Of a stretch of DNA of 64,000 nucleotides, positions 55,060 through 63,860 are shown piece by piece. Position 1 is the first letter of the stretch, and every line of letters begins with the position of its first letter. A program made the position numbers and the translations under genes. Under the pieces are notes generated by a model that did not search any database, was not told where the DNA came from, and was given only the letters and a program-made list of their open reading frames with translations. This stretch comes from Xylocopilactobacillus apis (lineage in GTDB: Bacteria; Bacillota; Bacilli; Lactobacillales; Lactobacillaceae), in NCBI RefSeq assembly GCF_033095965.1, contig NZ_AP026801.1, forward strand, positions 883,501-947,500, in the 5' to 3' direction.

Positions 55060-56139
55060 ATTTTCTAGTTGTCCTTCGTTAAAATTGGATGGGAATTTGC
55101 CTCTAAAATCATGTTTTATAATTGGATTAGTTTCGGTAGAATAATAAATCATAAACTGACCAAATATATCGTTATATGTAATATTATCGAAAAAAGCAGG
55201 TAAGTACTTGGAGCTAAATGAAGGAATCTCGATCTGTCCTTTATAGTTAGAATTAGGAATATACTTGTTAGATGTACTTTGAAAAATTACTTGATTTAGC
55301 GTAACATACTGAGTTTTATTGGTTGGATTTGAAATTTTTAAATCTACTGTGTATTGATTATCTTTACCATTTTCAAAGTAGCCAAATATAAAATATACTC
55401 CATCACTATTTTCTTGAGTTTGAACTAATTGATTTTTATTGTTATCAGCATCATCTTTTTCTTCGCTTTTTGCCTGATCGTTACGGTCCCTTTGTTTTCC
55501 GAAGATTTGTGCGTATTCTTTTAAAGAGTTGAGTCTTTCAGTTGACTTGACCAATTTGACAATGTGACCATCGTTAGTAATTGCTAAAAGAGAATCGTTA
55601 TTAATTGAAAAGAGAAATTGTTTTGGATCAGTATCCTTAAGCGGATAGTTAAAAGCTTGTCCTCTGGCTCGAACATCATACGGTAGTTTAGCCTTTAACT
55701 TTTTGTGAGAATTGTATTTAGATTCTACTAGAGAACTAGTTTTGCTCTGAATAATATTACTATTTATTTCAGTAGTTGCTGAATAGACTGTAATTTTATT
55801 AGGCAGATCATTTGTATTTGATTGTTTAGGATTTATTTGTTCATCTTTTTCAATCATCGTGCCGTCACTTTTAAAATAGATCGTTATATTGTGTGTTATG
55901 TCAGAACTTTTTGAATTGATGTCGGTACTTTTATATACAGCAGAATAAGTTTTGCCCATAAAAAAAGTTGATGAGTGTAAACCTTTAGGCTCAATATTTT
56001 TTATTACTTTTTGCTTGTTTCCACTAAGATGTCCAAGAAAAAAAGAAATAAAAATTAAGATTAAAATTATTGTTAATATTTCAATTAAGTTGATTAATTC
56101 TTTAGAACTTAATTTTTGTTTATTTGTTTTTCGCTGCAT
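55048..56139 (-). CDS. Membrane-anchored extracytoplasmic protein of unknown function
   Basis: 363 residues. A basic start, one membrane helix (LIEILTIILILIFISFFLG), then about 320 residues outside the cell. The middle is rich in Lys, Asn and Asp; the last ~110 residues (from about YFIFGYFENGKDNQYTVDLKI) look like a beta-sandwich with ISNPTNKTQYVTLNQVIF, similar in style to the Ig-like DUF4352/DUF5067 domains of secreted Firmicute lipoproteins. I cannot assign a family. No ribosome binding site is obvious before the ATG. It is divergent from the CAP-domain gene. Confidence 0.55.
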   Translation of the reverse strand: MQRKTNKQKLSSKELINLIEILTIILILIFISFFLGHLSGNKQKVIKNIEPKGLHSSTFFMGKTYSAVYKSTDINSKSSDITHNITIYFKSDGTMIEKDEQINPKQSNTNDLPNKITVYSATTEINSNIIQSKTSSLVESKYNSHKKLKAKLPYDVRARGQAFNYPLKDTDPKQFLFSINNDSLLAITNDGHIVKLVKSTERLNSLKEYAQIFGKQRDRNDQAKSEEKDDADNNKNQLVQTQENSDGVYFIFGYFENGKDNQYTVDLKISNPTNKTQYVTLNQVIFQSTSNKYIPNSNYKGQIEIPSFSSKYLPAFFDNITYNDIFGQFMIYYSTETNPIIKHDFRGKFPSNFNEGQLENSGI

Positions 56140-56231
56140 AAAACAATTTTATCAAAAGATATCTTAATCTAATTTCATGATTCTTTAAAAGTTATGTGAA
56201 TTTTTATATAATTATGATCAGGAGGCAAATT

Positions 56232-57791
56232 ATGAAAGCAGGCCGTAGGTTTATTGGTTTATTTTTAGGGGTTTTTGTTTTTTTTAGTTCTTATAGCTTG
56301 GTAGGTGCTTTTACCGAAGAACAAAAAACAAAAATTAGTGCTTTTCAAAATGAGTATCGTAATTTAGATCAAACAAATTACTACTATAAAAATGTATACT
56401 CTAAAGTCCCAGCTTTTTCATCATCATCATTTACGGGAATTAATTCTGATAAGTATTTAAAAAGTTATGATCAAACTTATAATTTTGTTCGATCTTTATT
56501 TGGCTTAGCACCCATTGTTCAAAATAAAAATGACAATAGTATAGCAATCACTGGTGCTTATGATATGGCAGCTGTTCCCAAAAATGACGGCTCTAATGTT
56601 CAGCATGGTTTACAGGGACTGACTAAACCACCTTATCTTTCTAATGAAGTTTGGAAACAGGGTTCTGATGCAACTAGAGAGGGAAATATTGCAAATATCG
56701 TTCCTACTAATTTTTTTAATTATTCTAAGCAAAGTGTTTGGGACGATATAATGGGCTTTGTTATTGATAGTAACAATTATGATGTTAATAGTGTTGGTCA
56801 TCGTGATTGGATGTTGTCTCAATCAATGAAAAGTTATGGTACCGGAACAATTTACACAGATCCAGCAAATAAAAACACTTTGATTACTAATGGACAAGAT
56901 TACTATGCTTTAGGGTATCAAGTATTTTATTGGGGTGGAGGATACGATGGAAATTATGATAAGAATTTGGTCGAACCACTGACCTATCCAGCAACGGATC
57001 TTTTTCCATTAGAATTAATGAATAGTACTAATCCTTTGAAACCAGTTTGCTGGAGCATTGGTTTTAATCAAGCTTCAGTTATTAATAAAAACAATAAGCC
57101 TAAAATTACTATTAAGAATTTGAATAATGGTAAAAGTATAACTGTAAATTCTAATGATATTTATTATGAGAGCCAGTACGGCGGTTATAACACTGTATAT
57201 TCTTTTATTCCCCGTGGCTTAAACTTATCTAGTGATCAAAAATATGAAATTTCTTTTTCAAACTTGAATTTAAAATCTTCAAAAAATAATTCTTTAATTA
57301 ATAATTATACCTACAGTGTTAGTTTTTATAATTTAAAAACTAATAGCCAGGGTAGTTACGATTATTCAAATGCAGGGAGAAAAGTGTATGTAAATTATCG
57401 GCCAAATTATGGGGTTCGAATTTATCAGACTCCTGGAGGGATGCCAACAGATACATTTGTGTTTCATGGAACATCTTGGACGATTATAAAACAATTTACT
57501 GATAACAATGGAAAAATTTGGAGTCAATTAGGTCAAAATCAATGGATATTAAATGATTATCTGTCAGGCCAAAATACGGGACGAACGCCAATTGGAACAG
57601 TTAAATATATAAAAGGTTATGGCATTAATTTGTGGCGAGGTTATGGTAATAAAAAAACTTTTTCTGGTCGGCGAATCAATGATCAAACTCAGTGGAAAGT
57701 TTTTAAGAAGGCAATTGTAGGGAATACATATTGGTTTAATTTAGGCTCAGATTTATGGGTTGATGGTCAGTACATGACAGTTGATTCATGA
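56232..57791 (+). CDS. Secreted CAP-domain protein with SLAP/SH3-like repeats
   Basis: 519 residues from the ATG with AGGAGG upstream. The signal peptide ends near SLVGA. Residues about 60-230 resemble the bacterial CAP/SCP domain: GAYDMAAVPKND, NYDVNSVGHRDWMLSQS (the GHRxWxL hallmark) and ALGYQVFYWGGG. A beta-rich region follows, and the C-terminal ~130 residues hold two repeats with SWTIIKQF...WSQLGQNQW and QWKVFKKA...YWFNLGSDLW, related to those of the deacetylase at 49.6 kb. A surface or wall-associated protein; the activity of bacterial CAP domains is mostly unknown. Confidence 0.75.
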   Translation: MKAGRRFIGLFLGVFVFFSSYSLVGAFTEEQKTKISAFQNEYRNLDQTNYYYKNVYSKVPAFSSSSFTGINSDKYLKSYDQTYNFVRSLFGLAPIVQNKNDNSIAITGAYDMAAVPKNDGSNVQHGLQGLTKPPYLSNEVWKQGSDATREGNIANIVPTNFFNYSKQSVWDDIMGFVIDSNNYDVNSVGHRDWMLSQSMKSYGTGTIYTDPANKNTLITNGQDYYALGYQVFYWGGGYDGNYDKNLVEPLTYPATDLFPLELMNSTNPLKPVCWSIGFNQASVINKNNKPKITIKNLNNGKSITVNSNDIYYESQYGGYNTVYSFIPRGLNLSSDQKYEISFSNLNLKSSKNNSLINNYTYSVSFYNLKTNSQGSYDYSNAGRKVYVNYRPNYGVRIYQTPGGMPTDTFVFHGTSWTIIKQFTDNNGKIWSQLGQNQWILNDYLSGQNTGRTPIGTVKYIKGYGINLWRGYGNKKTFSGRRINDQTQWKVFKKAIVGNTYWFNLGSDLWVDGQYMTVDS

Positions 57792-57899
57792 TTTTTTTTA
57801 GTTTTATGAATTGATCTTTATTAATATTTGTTTTCTTTTAAAAAATAATCGTGGTAACATTTCATTGTTACAGATTTTTAAAGAAAAGGTATTTAAGAT

Positions 57900-58391
57900 A
57901 TGTGTGCAGAAGTTCAATTTATACCTTTTGGCGATAATCTTGACTTAGTAAAAAATGTTAAAAGTAATTTTCTAAGAATAAATCTTGATAAGGACAAAAG
58001 TAAAGCTAATCGAAGTTCAATTAAAGTTAGAAATAAAGAAATATACTTAGGTGAAATTTTTCACGCTATTGATCTAATCGAAGAGGTCGTATCACCTGTT
58101 GGATTAAAATTGAATACCCATCAGATTCAGCGATTAATTGATCAGAAAGTAATTTCTATTTCTGGTAGTCATGTAAAAGTTTGTTGTAGCGGAACGTATG
58201 TTTTGAACTTTAAATATTATTCTCAACAAAAAGGTGCAATTCTAACAGTTAAAGATTATGTTTCAACCCATGCCGTCATAGAGAGTGTTGATTTACGTAA
58301 AAACGTAAAAACAAGACTAGATTTAACAAGATATTATCGCTATGCTAATGTTATAAATCATTCCCAAAAAACAAAAGGAGAAAACAAATGA
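57900..58391 (+). CDS. Protein of unknown function upstream of galU
   Basis: 163 residues, no membrane segment and no signal peptide. It starts [13 protein letters not shown], has mixed charge in the middle ([18 protein letters not shown]) and contains a lone Cys pair ([13 protein letters not shown]). I recognise no family. Its last four bases overlap the galU start, so the two are translated together, which suggests a link to UDP-glucose or glycan synthesis. A weak AAAGG lies before the ATG. Confidence 0.6.
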   Translation: MCAEVQFIPFGDNLDLVKNVKSNFLRINLDKDKSKANRSSIKVRNKEIYLGEIFHAIDLIEEVVSPVGLKLNTHQIQRLIDQKVISISGSHVKVCCSGTYVLNFKYYSQQKGAILTVKDYVSTHAVIESVDLRKNVKTRLDLTRYYRYANVINHSQKTKGENK

Positions 58392-59266
58392 AAGTTAGGA
58401 AAGCTGTAATTCCTGCTGCAGGTTTAGCCACTCGCTTTTTACCTGTAACTAAGGCTCAAGCAAAGGAGATGCTGCCGATTGTCGATAAACCGACAATTCA
58501 GTTTATTGTTGAGGAAGCAAAAGCTTCAGGGATTGAAGATATTTTAATTGTTGAAGGGAAGCAAAAAAGATCAATTGAGGATCATTTTGATTCAGCTCCA
58601 GAGTTGGAGATGAAGCTGAAAGAGGATCATAAAGACGATCTCTTAAGACTTGTTCAATCAATTACTGAAATCGGGGTTAACATGTTTTTTGTTCGTCAGC
58701 CTTATCCAAATGGATTGGGAGATGCAGTTTCTTTGGCTAAATCATTTATTGCTAATGAACCTTTTGTTGTCATGCTCGGTGACGATTTAATGAATGATCG
58801 GATTCCTTTAACAAAACAGTTGATTAATGCATATGACGAAACTCATGCCTCGACGATTGCGGTGATGCAAGTGCCTCATTCAGAAGTTTCAAAATATGGA
58901 GTAATTGATCCAATTAGCGAAATTAAAAAAGATCTTTATAGTGTTAAAAGGTTTGTCGAAAAGCCAGAAGCTGATAAAGCTCCATCAGATTTTGCAATTA
59001 TTGGAAGATATCTATTGACTCCTGAAATATTTGATTATCTTGAAAAGACTAAGCCGGGAAAGGGCGGAGAGATTCAACTGACAGATGCAATAGATAGTTT
59101 GAATCAAACACAAAGGGTTTTTGCTCATGTATTTCGTGGGGAACGTCATGACGTTGGAAATAAATTTGGATTTTTAAAGACAAATATTGAGTATGGTTTG
59201 AATCACCCAGAAGTTAAAGATGATCTTAAAAAATACTTAAAAGAATTGAGTAAAAAATTAAAATAA
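58388..59266 (+). CDS. galU: UTP-glucose-1-phosphate uridylyltransferase
   Basis: 292 residues. Motifs: [28 protein letters not shown] at the N-terminus (quoted core [17 protein letters not shown]), [34 protein letters not shown] and FVEKPEAD. It makes UDP-glucose for teichoic acid glycosylation, glycolipids and galactose use. AGGAG precedes the ATG. The next gene starts directly after its stop. Confidence 0.96.
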   Translation: MKVRKAVIPAAGLATRFLPVTKAQAKEMLPIVDKPTIQFIVEEAKASGIEDILIVEGKQKRSIEDHFDSAPELEMKLKEDHKDDLLRLVQSITEIGVNMFFVRQPYPNGLGDAVSLAKSFIANEPFVVMLGDDLMNDRIPLTKQLINAYDETHASTIAVMQVPHSEVSKYGVIDPISEIKKDLYSVKRFVEKPEADKAPSDFAIIGRYLLTPEIFDYLEKTKPGKGGEIQLTDAIDSLNQTQRVFAHVFRGERHDVGNKFGFLKTNIEYGLNHPEVKDDLKKYLKELSKKLK

Positions 59267-59800
59267 ATGTTGAATTTTCAAAATAAAGAAAGAAAAGTAG
59301 TTTTACTAGCCGTATTTTTGATTTTTTTGACAGTAGTTTATGGATTATTTATTCACGATCTCTTGGCAGTTAGTTGGCAAAGATTTGTGGATTTTTTTTT
59401 CTATCTTGCTTTACTTCTTGGCTTTTTTTTAATTATTCGAGTCATTTACCGTAAGTTTTTTAAATATTTGAATTTATCTGAAACTAAAATTAAAAATATG
59501 GATCATTTACAGTTTGTGAATTTGGTTTATCACCTATGTAGTAAAATGGGATACGATAAGATAAAGGTATTAAACAATTCTGTTTTTGATATTTCTTATG
59601 AATATAATGGAAATAAATTTTTTATTTTTTGTTACCATAAGAAAAGACTTGATCGAGTTCAAATACTTAAAGATGAAGAAGTAGTTTTGATTTCAGATTA
59701 CGTTTTAGAACCATATGAGTTAGACCAGTTAGATGGCAGTAAATGGAAACTTATTGATCATGATAAGTTTATCCAATTACTAAATGATTATTTAATTTAG
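59267..59800 (+). CDS. Membrane protein with a degenerate Mrr-like domain
   Basis: 177 residues: two membrane helices (VVLLAVFLIFLTVVYGLFIH and FFFYLALLLGFFLIIRVIY) and a cytoplasmic domain of about 95 residues. The latter runs LNLVYHLCSKMGYDKI-like (FVNLVYHLCSKMGYDKIKV), then VFDISYEYNGNKFFIFCYHKK, which mimics the helix-strand-strand order of restriction_endonuclease (Mrr_cat) domains but lacks the Q-x-K catalytic end. Probably a non-catalytic relative. It starts right at the galU stop and precedes another orphan gene by eight bases. Confidence 0.5.
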   Translation: MLNFQNKERKVVLLAVFLIFLTVVYGLFIHDLLAVSWQRFVDFFFYLALLLGFFLIIRVIYRKFFKYLNLSETKIKNMDHLQFVNLVYHLCSKMGYDKIKVLNNSVFDISYEYNGNKFFIFCYHKKRLDRVQILKDEEVVLISDYVLEPYELDQLDGSKWKLIDHDKFIQLLNDYLI

Positions 59801-59807
59801 GAGAAAA

Positions 59808-60131
59808 ATGACAGAACGAGGGTATCAGATTTTTGATTTAATTGAAGAAATTACTTTACTAGACGGTGAAAGTTATTTTGAGATTGCTAATATTTTTTTG
59901 AATGGAATTGCAGAATATGCAATGGGTAAGAATTTAATCAAAGCTGTTCGAATTGCAAAATTGAATGTTTTCCATTCTAAAGATGTTGAATTGTATGAAA
60001 AATATATTAATGATCGATATGAAATTCCTGATTATGATTTAAATAATTGGGAAGTATGGGATAAGACTGATCCCTCAATAAAACCAGTTTATGAAAGAAT
60101 TCTAGAATCAAACGGAATTAACATGAGATAA
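59808..60131 (+). CDS. Small protein of unknown function
   Basis: 107 residues, soluble and acidic, apparently all helical, opening TERGYQIFDLIEEITLLDGES and containing AEYAMGKNLIKAVRIAKLNV. No family recognised. TAGGAG precedes the ATG and the upstream gene ends eight bases before, so it probably belongs to the galU operon. Confidence 0.55.
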   Translation: MTERGYQIFDLIEEITLLDGESYFEIANIFLNGIAEYAMGKNLIKAVRIAKLNVFHSKDVELYEKYINDRYEIPDYDLNNWEVWDKTDPSIKPVYERILESNGINMR

Positions 60132-60162
60132 TGATTTGGTTATCATTAAACATTAACTAAAA

Positions 60163-60528
60163 ATGACAATTATGAATATAAGTGAAGACATAAATAATAA
60201 GTACGACTATAAAGAAGAAAATATCAAGTTAGTTAGAGATAAAAACATTAAAATTGGCAAATATTTGTATAAAGTGATTGATAATTATAAAAATTGTTTA
60301 GATCCAGAAATGTTAAAACACCGTTATACCAGATTATTTGCTAAGTTCGATTATATTTTTGGAGATCTTAGTTATGATCAATTAAGACTAACCGGTTTTT
60401 ATGAAGACAAGGGTAAGAACAAATATAAAGTTATTACTACCTGTCAAGATTTTTTAAATGAGTTTTGCTCATTTAATTGCCCATTCTTCTTACTTAAAAA
60501 AATAAAGGATTTAGACAAATATGAATGA
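60163..60528 (+). CDS. yutD: YutD family protein (DUF1027)
   Basis: 121 residues. The hallmarks are RYTRLFAKFDYIFGDLSYDQLRLTGFY (RY-x5-KFDYI-x-GD-x3-QLRL-x-GF) and NEFCSFNCPFFLLKK at the end. Function is unknown. Gene order yutD, HAD phosphatase, DUF1461 is conserved in lactobacilli. No strong ribosome binding site; an ATG three codons further (60172) is possible. It overlaps the next gene by eight bases. Confidence 0.82.
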   Translation: MTIMNISEDINNKYDYKEENIKLVRDKNIKIGKYLYKVIDNYKNCLDPEMLKHRYTRLFAKFDYIFGDLSYDQLRLTGFYEDKGKNKYKVITTCQDFLNEFCSFNCPFFLLKKIKDLDKYE

Positions 60529-61303
60529 ACAAAAATATTTAGGATATATTATTGACCTAGATGGAACAATATATTTAGGAAAAAATAAGATACCGGAGGC
60601 TGCAGGTTTTATTAACAGGCTGCTTAAAGAGAAAATAAACTTTCGATTAGTAACCAACAACACAACTAGAACCCCAGCAGCAATTTTGGAGATGCTTAAT
60701 AAATATCATAATATTGATGTTCCAATTTCTTCTATATATACAGCTGCCAAAGCTACGGCTGATTATATTGAAAAAAATAAGATTAAAAAAAATCCTCATA
60801 TCTATATTATTGGAGAAAATGGATTGAAGACTGAACTATATAGTCGTGGTTTTGTTTACGATGAAGTTAATCCTGATTATGTTGTTATTGGACTTGATCA
60901 AGATGTAACCTATCGTAAATTTGAAATTGCTACTTTAGCGATTGAAAATGGAGCTGCTTTTATTGGCACCAATCCCGATCGAGTAATTCCTAATGAAAAG
61001 GGGCTAGTTCCTAGTGCAGGAGCATTAATTAAGCTTGTTGAATTTGCGGTTAATATTAAACCAATAATTATCGGAAAACCAAATGTTATTATGCTTAATC
61101 TAATTGCCGAAGAATTAGGAATTAAAAAAGATAATCTAATTTTATTTGGGGATAATTATAATACTGATATTAAAGGTGGATTGAATTCAGATATAGATAC
61201 AGCATTAGTTTTGACAGGTGTTTCTGATAAAAGAGAATTAGCTAACGTTGAGCGACAGCCGACATATGTTTTAAATAATTTAGGAGAATGGAATTTTGTT
61301 TAA
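60521..61303 (+). CDS. yutF: HAD superfamily phosphatase, NagD type (YutF-like)
   Basis: 260 residues. Catalytic motif I IIDLDGTIYLG at the start, motif II VTNNTTRTP, motif III Lys within IGKPNVIML near 186 and motif IV FGDNYNTDIKGG near 207. The TIGR01457 subgroup of NagD-like sugar or nucleotide phosphatases, cytoplasmic. The substrate is not known. It overlaps yutD and the DUF1461 gene on either side, so the three are one operon. Confidence 0.88.
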   Translation: MNEQKYLGYIIDLDGTIYLGKNKIPEAAGFINRLLKEKINFRLVTNNTTRTPAAILEMLNKYHNIDVPISSIYTAAKATADYIEKNKIKKNPHIYIIGENGLKTELYSRGFVYDEVNPDYVVIGLDQDVTYRKFEIATLAIENGAAFIGTNPDRVIPNEKGLVPSAGALIKLVEFAVNIKPIIIGKPNVIMLNLIAEELGIKKDNLILFGDNYNTDIKGGLNSDIDTALVLTGVSDKRELANVERQPTYVLNNLGEWNFV

Positions 61304-61976
61304 TCAGGCTTATTCATATGGGAAAGGGTTGATTATTTTTTTATTTGCCTTAACAAGCTCAATTCTATTGGCTTTATTAATTTCGCCGTTTGTGTTTAAT
61401 CTCATAATTAAACCTTTTAATTTGATAAATATTAGTGGTCTTTCTCAAAAGATCTTACAAAAAAATTATCTGGTTTTATTGAATTATCTTTTGAATCCGT
61501 TTATTAAAAATCTGTATTTTCCTAACTTTGTTCAATCTTCTAATGGATTAGAACATTTTATTGAGGTTAAGAATTTATTTATTGTTAATAACATTGTTTT
61601 TTTTATTAGTCTTGTAACTTCTGCTTTTGTTTTTAAAAATGCGTATAGTAAAAAAAGATGGTTAACTTTAAAAAAATCAGTTCGTTTTTTTTCTTTCCTT
61701 CCAGTTATTTTTGTATTTATTTTTTTAATAACAAACTTTGATCAATTTTTTATAGAATTCCACCATATTTTGTTTCGAAATTCCAATTGGATTTTTGATC
61801 CTGCAAAAGACCCAATCATTAATGTTTTGCCAGAGGAGTTTTTTCAAATTGAATTTATAATTTTTTTTGTTTTATTAATGTTGATTTTATTTTTGATAAA
61901 CCTCCTAATAAGTAGACAAATAAAAAAAGAATTGTTATTGAACAATTCCATGAATATTCCTGTTGCTAGTAAGTGA
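61296..61976 (+). CDS. DUF1461 integral membrane protein (TIGR01906)
   Basis: 226 residues with four membrane helices near the start, at residues about 90-112, 125-145 and 185-208. The motif FHHILFRNSNWIFDPAKDPII followed by LPEEFF is the DUF1461 hallmark (core FHHILFRN and DPAKDPII). Function unknown. TTG start with AGGAG ten bases upstream. It converges with the reductase gene and overlaps it by 42 bases. Confidence 0.83.
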   Translation: MFNQAYSYGKGLIIFLFALTSSILLALLISPFVFNLIIKPFNLINISGLSQKILQKNYLVLLNYLLNPFIKNLYFPNFVQSSNGLEHFIEVKNLFIVNNIVFFISLVTSAFVFKNAYSKKRWLTLKKSVRFFSFLPVIFVFIFLITNFDQFFIEFHHILFRNSNWIFDPAKDPIINVLPEEFFQIEFIIFFVLLMLILFLINLLISRQIKKELLLNNSMNIPVASK

Positions 61977-62933
61977 AAAATCTTCAATTGCACTATTAAC
62001 GGCAATTGGGACCTCGCCAAAACCATTGGCGAGGATTTTTTGTTTATTGGGATAAATGGCAGCATCCCCAATTGCAAAAATTCCCTTTCGATTAGACTCC
62101 ATTTTTGAGTTAACAACAATTAAGTTTCTTTCTAAATTTAATCCCCAAGATTGTTGAATGCGATTATTGGCTTTAAATCCGAAACTAACAATTAGTCGAT
62201 CAACATTAATATTGAGTCTTTCCTCTGAATCGCGGACTTTATCTAAATAAATTTTTAAACGTCCATCTTTATTTTTTAGATTTTCTTCAAGTCCTGAAAT
62301 AGTATATGGGGTCAGAAGCTTAACTTCAGAATTTTCTATTTTAACCATATTGGATTCTAAAGCTCTAAAAGCATTTCGACGATGGATAATCGTAATTTGT
62401 TTAGCATAATTCATTAACTCTAAAGCAGTATCAATTGCCCCATCGCCACCACCAGTTATTGCAATATTAAGTCCTTGATATGCTCTAGGGTTTTTAACGT
62501 AGTATGAAATAAATCTTTTTTCAATATCTTGATCTACTGATAATGGTAATTTCTTAGGTTCAAAAGGCCCAATACCAGTAGCGATGATGATAGTTTTTGC
62601 ATATGAGGTAACCTTATCTGTCTGAATTTCAAATAATCCATCATGATTTGTGATGGTTTCCACAGTGTTATTTAATAGTAGATTAACAGGAAACTCATTT
62701 AATTGTTTTACTAACCGATTAATAAAATCTGTTGCTTTAATCTGACTGAAACCAGGAACGTTAATCATTTCTTTTTCGGGATATAGAGTCTCTAGTTGTC
62801 CTCCAAGCTCACCTAAAGATTCAATTAATTGTACCTTTAGAGTTCTAAGACCTGCGTAATATGCTGCAAACATACCAATTGGTCCGCCCCCAATTACAAC
62901 AATGTCATAAATATTTTCACTACTATCTTTCAT
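61935..62933 (-). CDS. Ferredoxin/flavodoxin-NADP reductase, type 2 (thioredoxin reductase-like)
   Basis: 332 residues. FAD site VVIGGGPIGMFAAYYAG at the N-terminus, NADPH site ITGGGDGAIDTALEL near residue 158 and the closing FAIGDAAIYP near 285. There is no C-x-x-C disulphide, which separates it from thioredoxin reductase and points to the YumC-type ferredoxin-NADP reductase. It passes electrons between NADPH and a ferredoxin or flavodoxin; a flavodoxin gene lies at 52.8 kb. Its 3' end contains the terminator of the convergent operon. Confidence 0.88.
   Translation of the reverse strand: MKDSSENIYDIVVIGGGPIGMFAAYYAGLRTLKVQLIESLGELGGQLETLYPEKEMINVPGFSQIKATDFINRLVKQLNEFPVNLLLNNTVETITNHDGLFEIQTDKVTSYAKTIIIATGIGPFEPKKLPLSVDQDIEKRFISYYVKNPRAYQGLNIAITGGGDGAIDTALELMNYAKQITIIHRRNAFRALESNMVKIENSEVKLLTPYTISGLEENLKNKDGRLKIYLDKVRDSEERLNINVDRLIVSFGFKANNRIQQSWGLNLERNLIVVNSKMESNRKGIFAIGDAAIYPNKQKILANGFGEVPIAVNSAIEDFSLTSNRNIHGIVQ
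62012..62041 (+). terminator. Terminator of the yutD-yutF-DUF1461 operon inside the reductase gene
   Basis: CCTCGCCAA (62012-62020) and TTGGCGAGG (62026-62034) form a perfect 9-bp stem around AACCA, followed by A and six T. It lies 36 bases after the DUF1461 stop and within coding sequence of the minus-strand reductase. Confidence 0.75.
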
Positions 62934-63194
62934 ATTTGGGTTACCTGATTAATTTATCTTAATAGAGATAATTAGTATCCTTTCTTTTGGATTATATAAC
63001 GTAGATTGTAACTGAATTTATAGGATCAAAATACGATCAAATTTAATTTTAAAAATAATACTATCATTATACTTAATATTCTATATACAAATGTTTGAAA
63101 ATTTAAAAAGACTTAAACCTGAAAATCAGTTTTAAAATTCCTTAATAATAGTTGCTATAATAATTATATAATTTAAATAAGTAAGGTCTAGATA

Positions 63195-63614
63195 ATGAAT
63201 AGAAAATTAAAAGTTGGCGATATTGTTTATGGAACCGTTTCAGGTATTCAAAAATATGGAATTTTTGTCGACTTGGACTATGGTAAACAAGGTTTAATTC
63301 ATATTTCAGAATCAAAAAATGGTTATGTAAAAAATCTTCATAAAATAGCAAATATCGGTGATCGTGTTCGGGTTATGATCATTGATATTAATGAGTACAA
63401 TCAAAAAATTTCATTATCTTTGAGAGTATTAGAGCAAAAAAGTAAAAACTTTGCCTCGCTAAATAAAAAAAGAAGAAGTAATAATACTTTAGATAATAAA
63501 AAACATTTTTTTACCGATCATCGATTAAATATAGGATTTTCAACAATAAAAAAAAGTTTACCAAGATGGATAGAAGACGGCAAATCCCTAATGAAACATA
63601 GTTTCAAAAAATAA
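63195..63614 (+). CDS. S1 domain RNA-binding protein (CvfD/YugI-like)
   Basis: 139 residues. Residues 5-78 are an S1 domain: VGDIVYGTVSGIQKYGIFVDL, QGLIHISES, then IGDRVRVMIIDINEYNQKISLSLR. The last ~60 residues are basic (KKRRSNN, KKSLPRWIEDGKSLM). This is the general stress protein 13 group, which binds ribosomes or mRNA; CvfD in streptococci acts as a post-transcriptional regulator. No strong ribosome binding site (AAGTAAGG about nine bases upstream). The neighbouring rRNA operon is transcribed from its own promoters. Confidence 0.85.
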   Translation: MNRKLKVGDIVYGTVSGIQKYGIFVDLDYGKQGLIHISESKNGYVKNLHKIANIGDRVRVMIIDINEYNQKISLSLRVLEQKSKNFASLNKKRRSNNTLDNKKHFFTDHRLNIGFSTIKKSLPRWIEDGKSLMKHSFKK

Positions 63615-63660
63615 TAGGTATATTTTAAATTTATTTTTTTAAAAAAGATAAAATTTTTAT

Positions 63661-63689
63661 TTACAAGATTACGGGAGAGGGTATATAAT
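63661..63689 (+). promoter_or_regulatory. rRNA operon promoter P1
   Basis: TTACAA (63661-63666) and TATAAT (63684-63689), spaced 17. Start expected near 63696. An AT-rich stretch (63615-63660) upstream resembles an UP element. Confidence 0.8.
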
Positions 63690-63824
63690 GATGTACGTCG
63701 CTGAGGCTGAAGCAGGAGTAAGTGCGAGAGTGAACGAAAAAAGGGAACCAGAGTAAAGAGTGGAGAGAGTTTTGGCAAAAAGGGTCAAAATTAAGGAAGC
63801 GAAAGAAAAGGGGCAAAAAAGTAG

Positions 63825-63853
63825 TTGACAGAGGGAGCTGAACGCGGTAATAT
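63825..63853 (+). promoter_or_regulatory. rRNA operon promoter P2
   Basis: TTGACA (63825-63830) and TAATAT (63848-63853), spaced 17: near-consensus. Start expected near 63861. Confidence 0.85.
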
Positions 63854-63860
63854 ATAAAAG

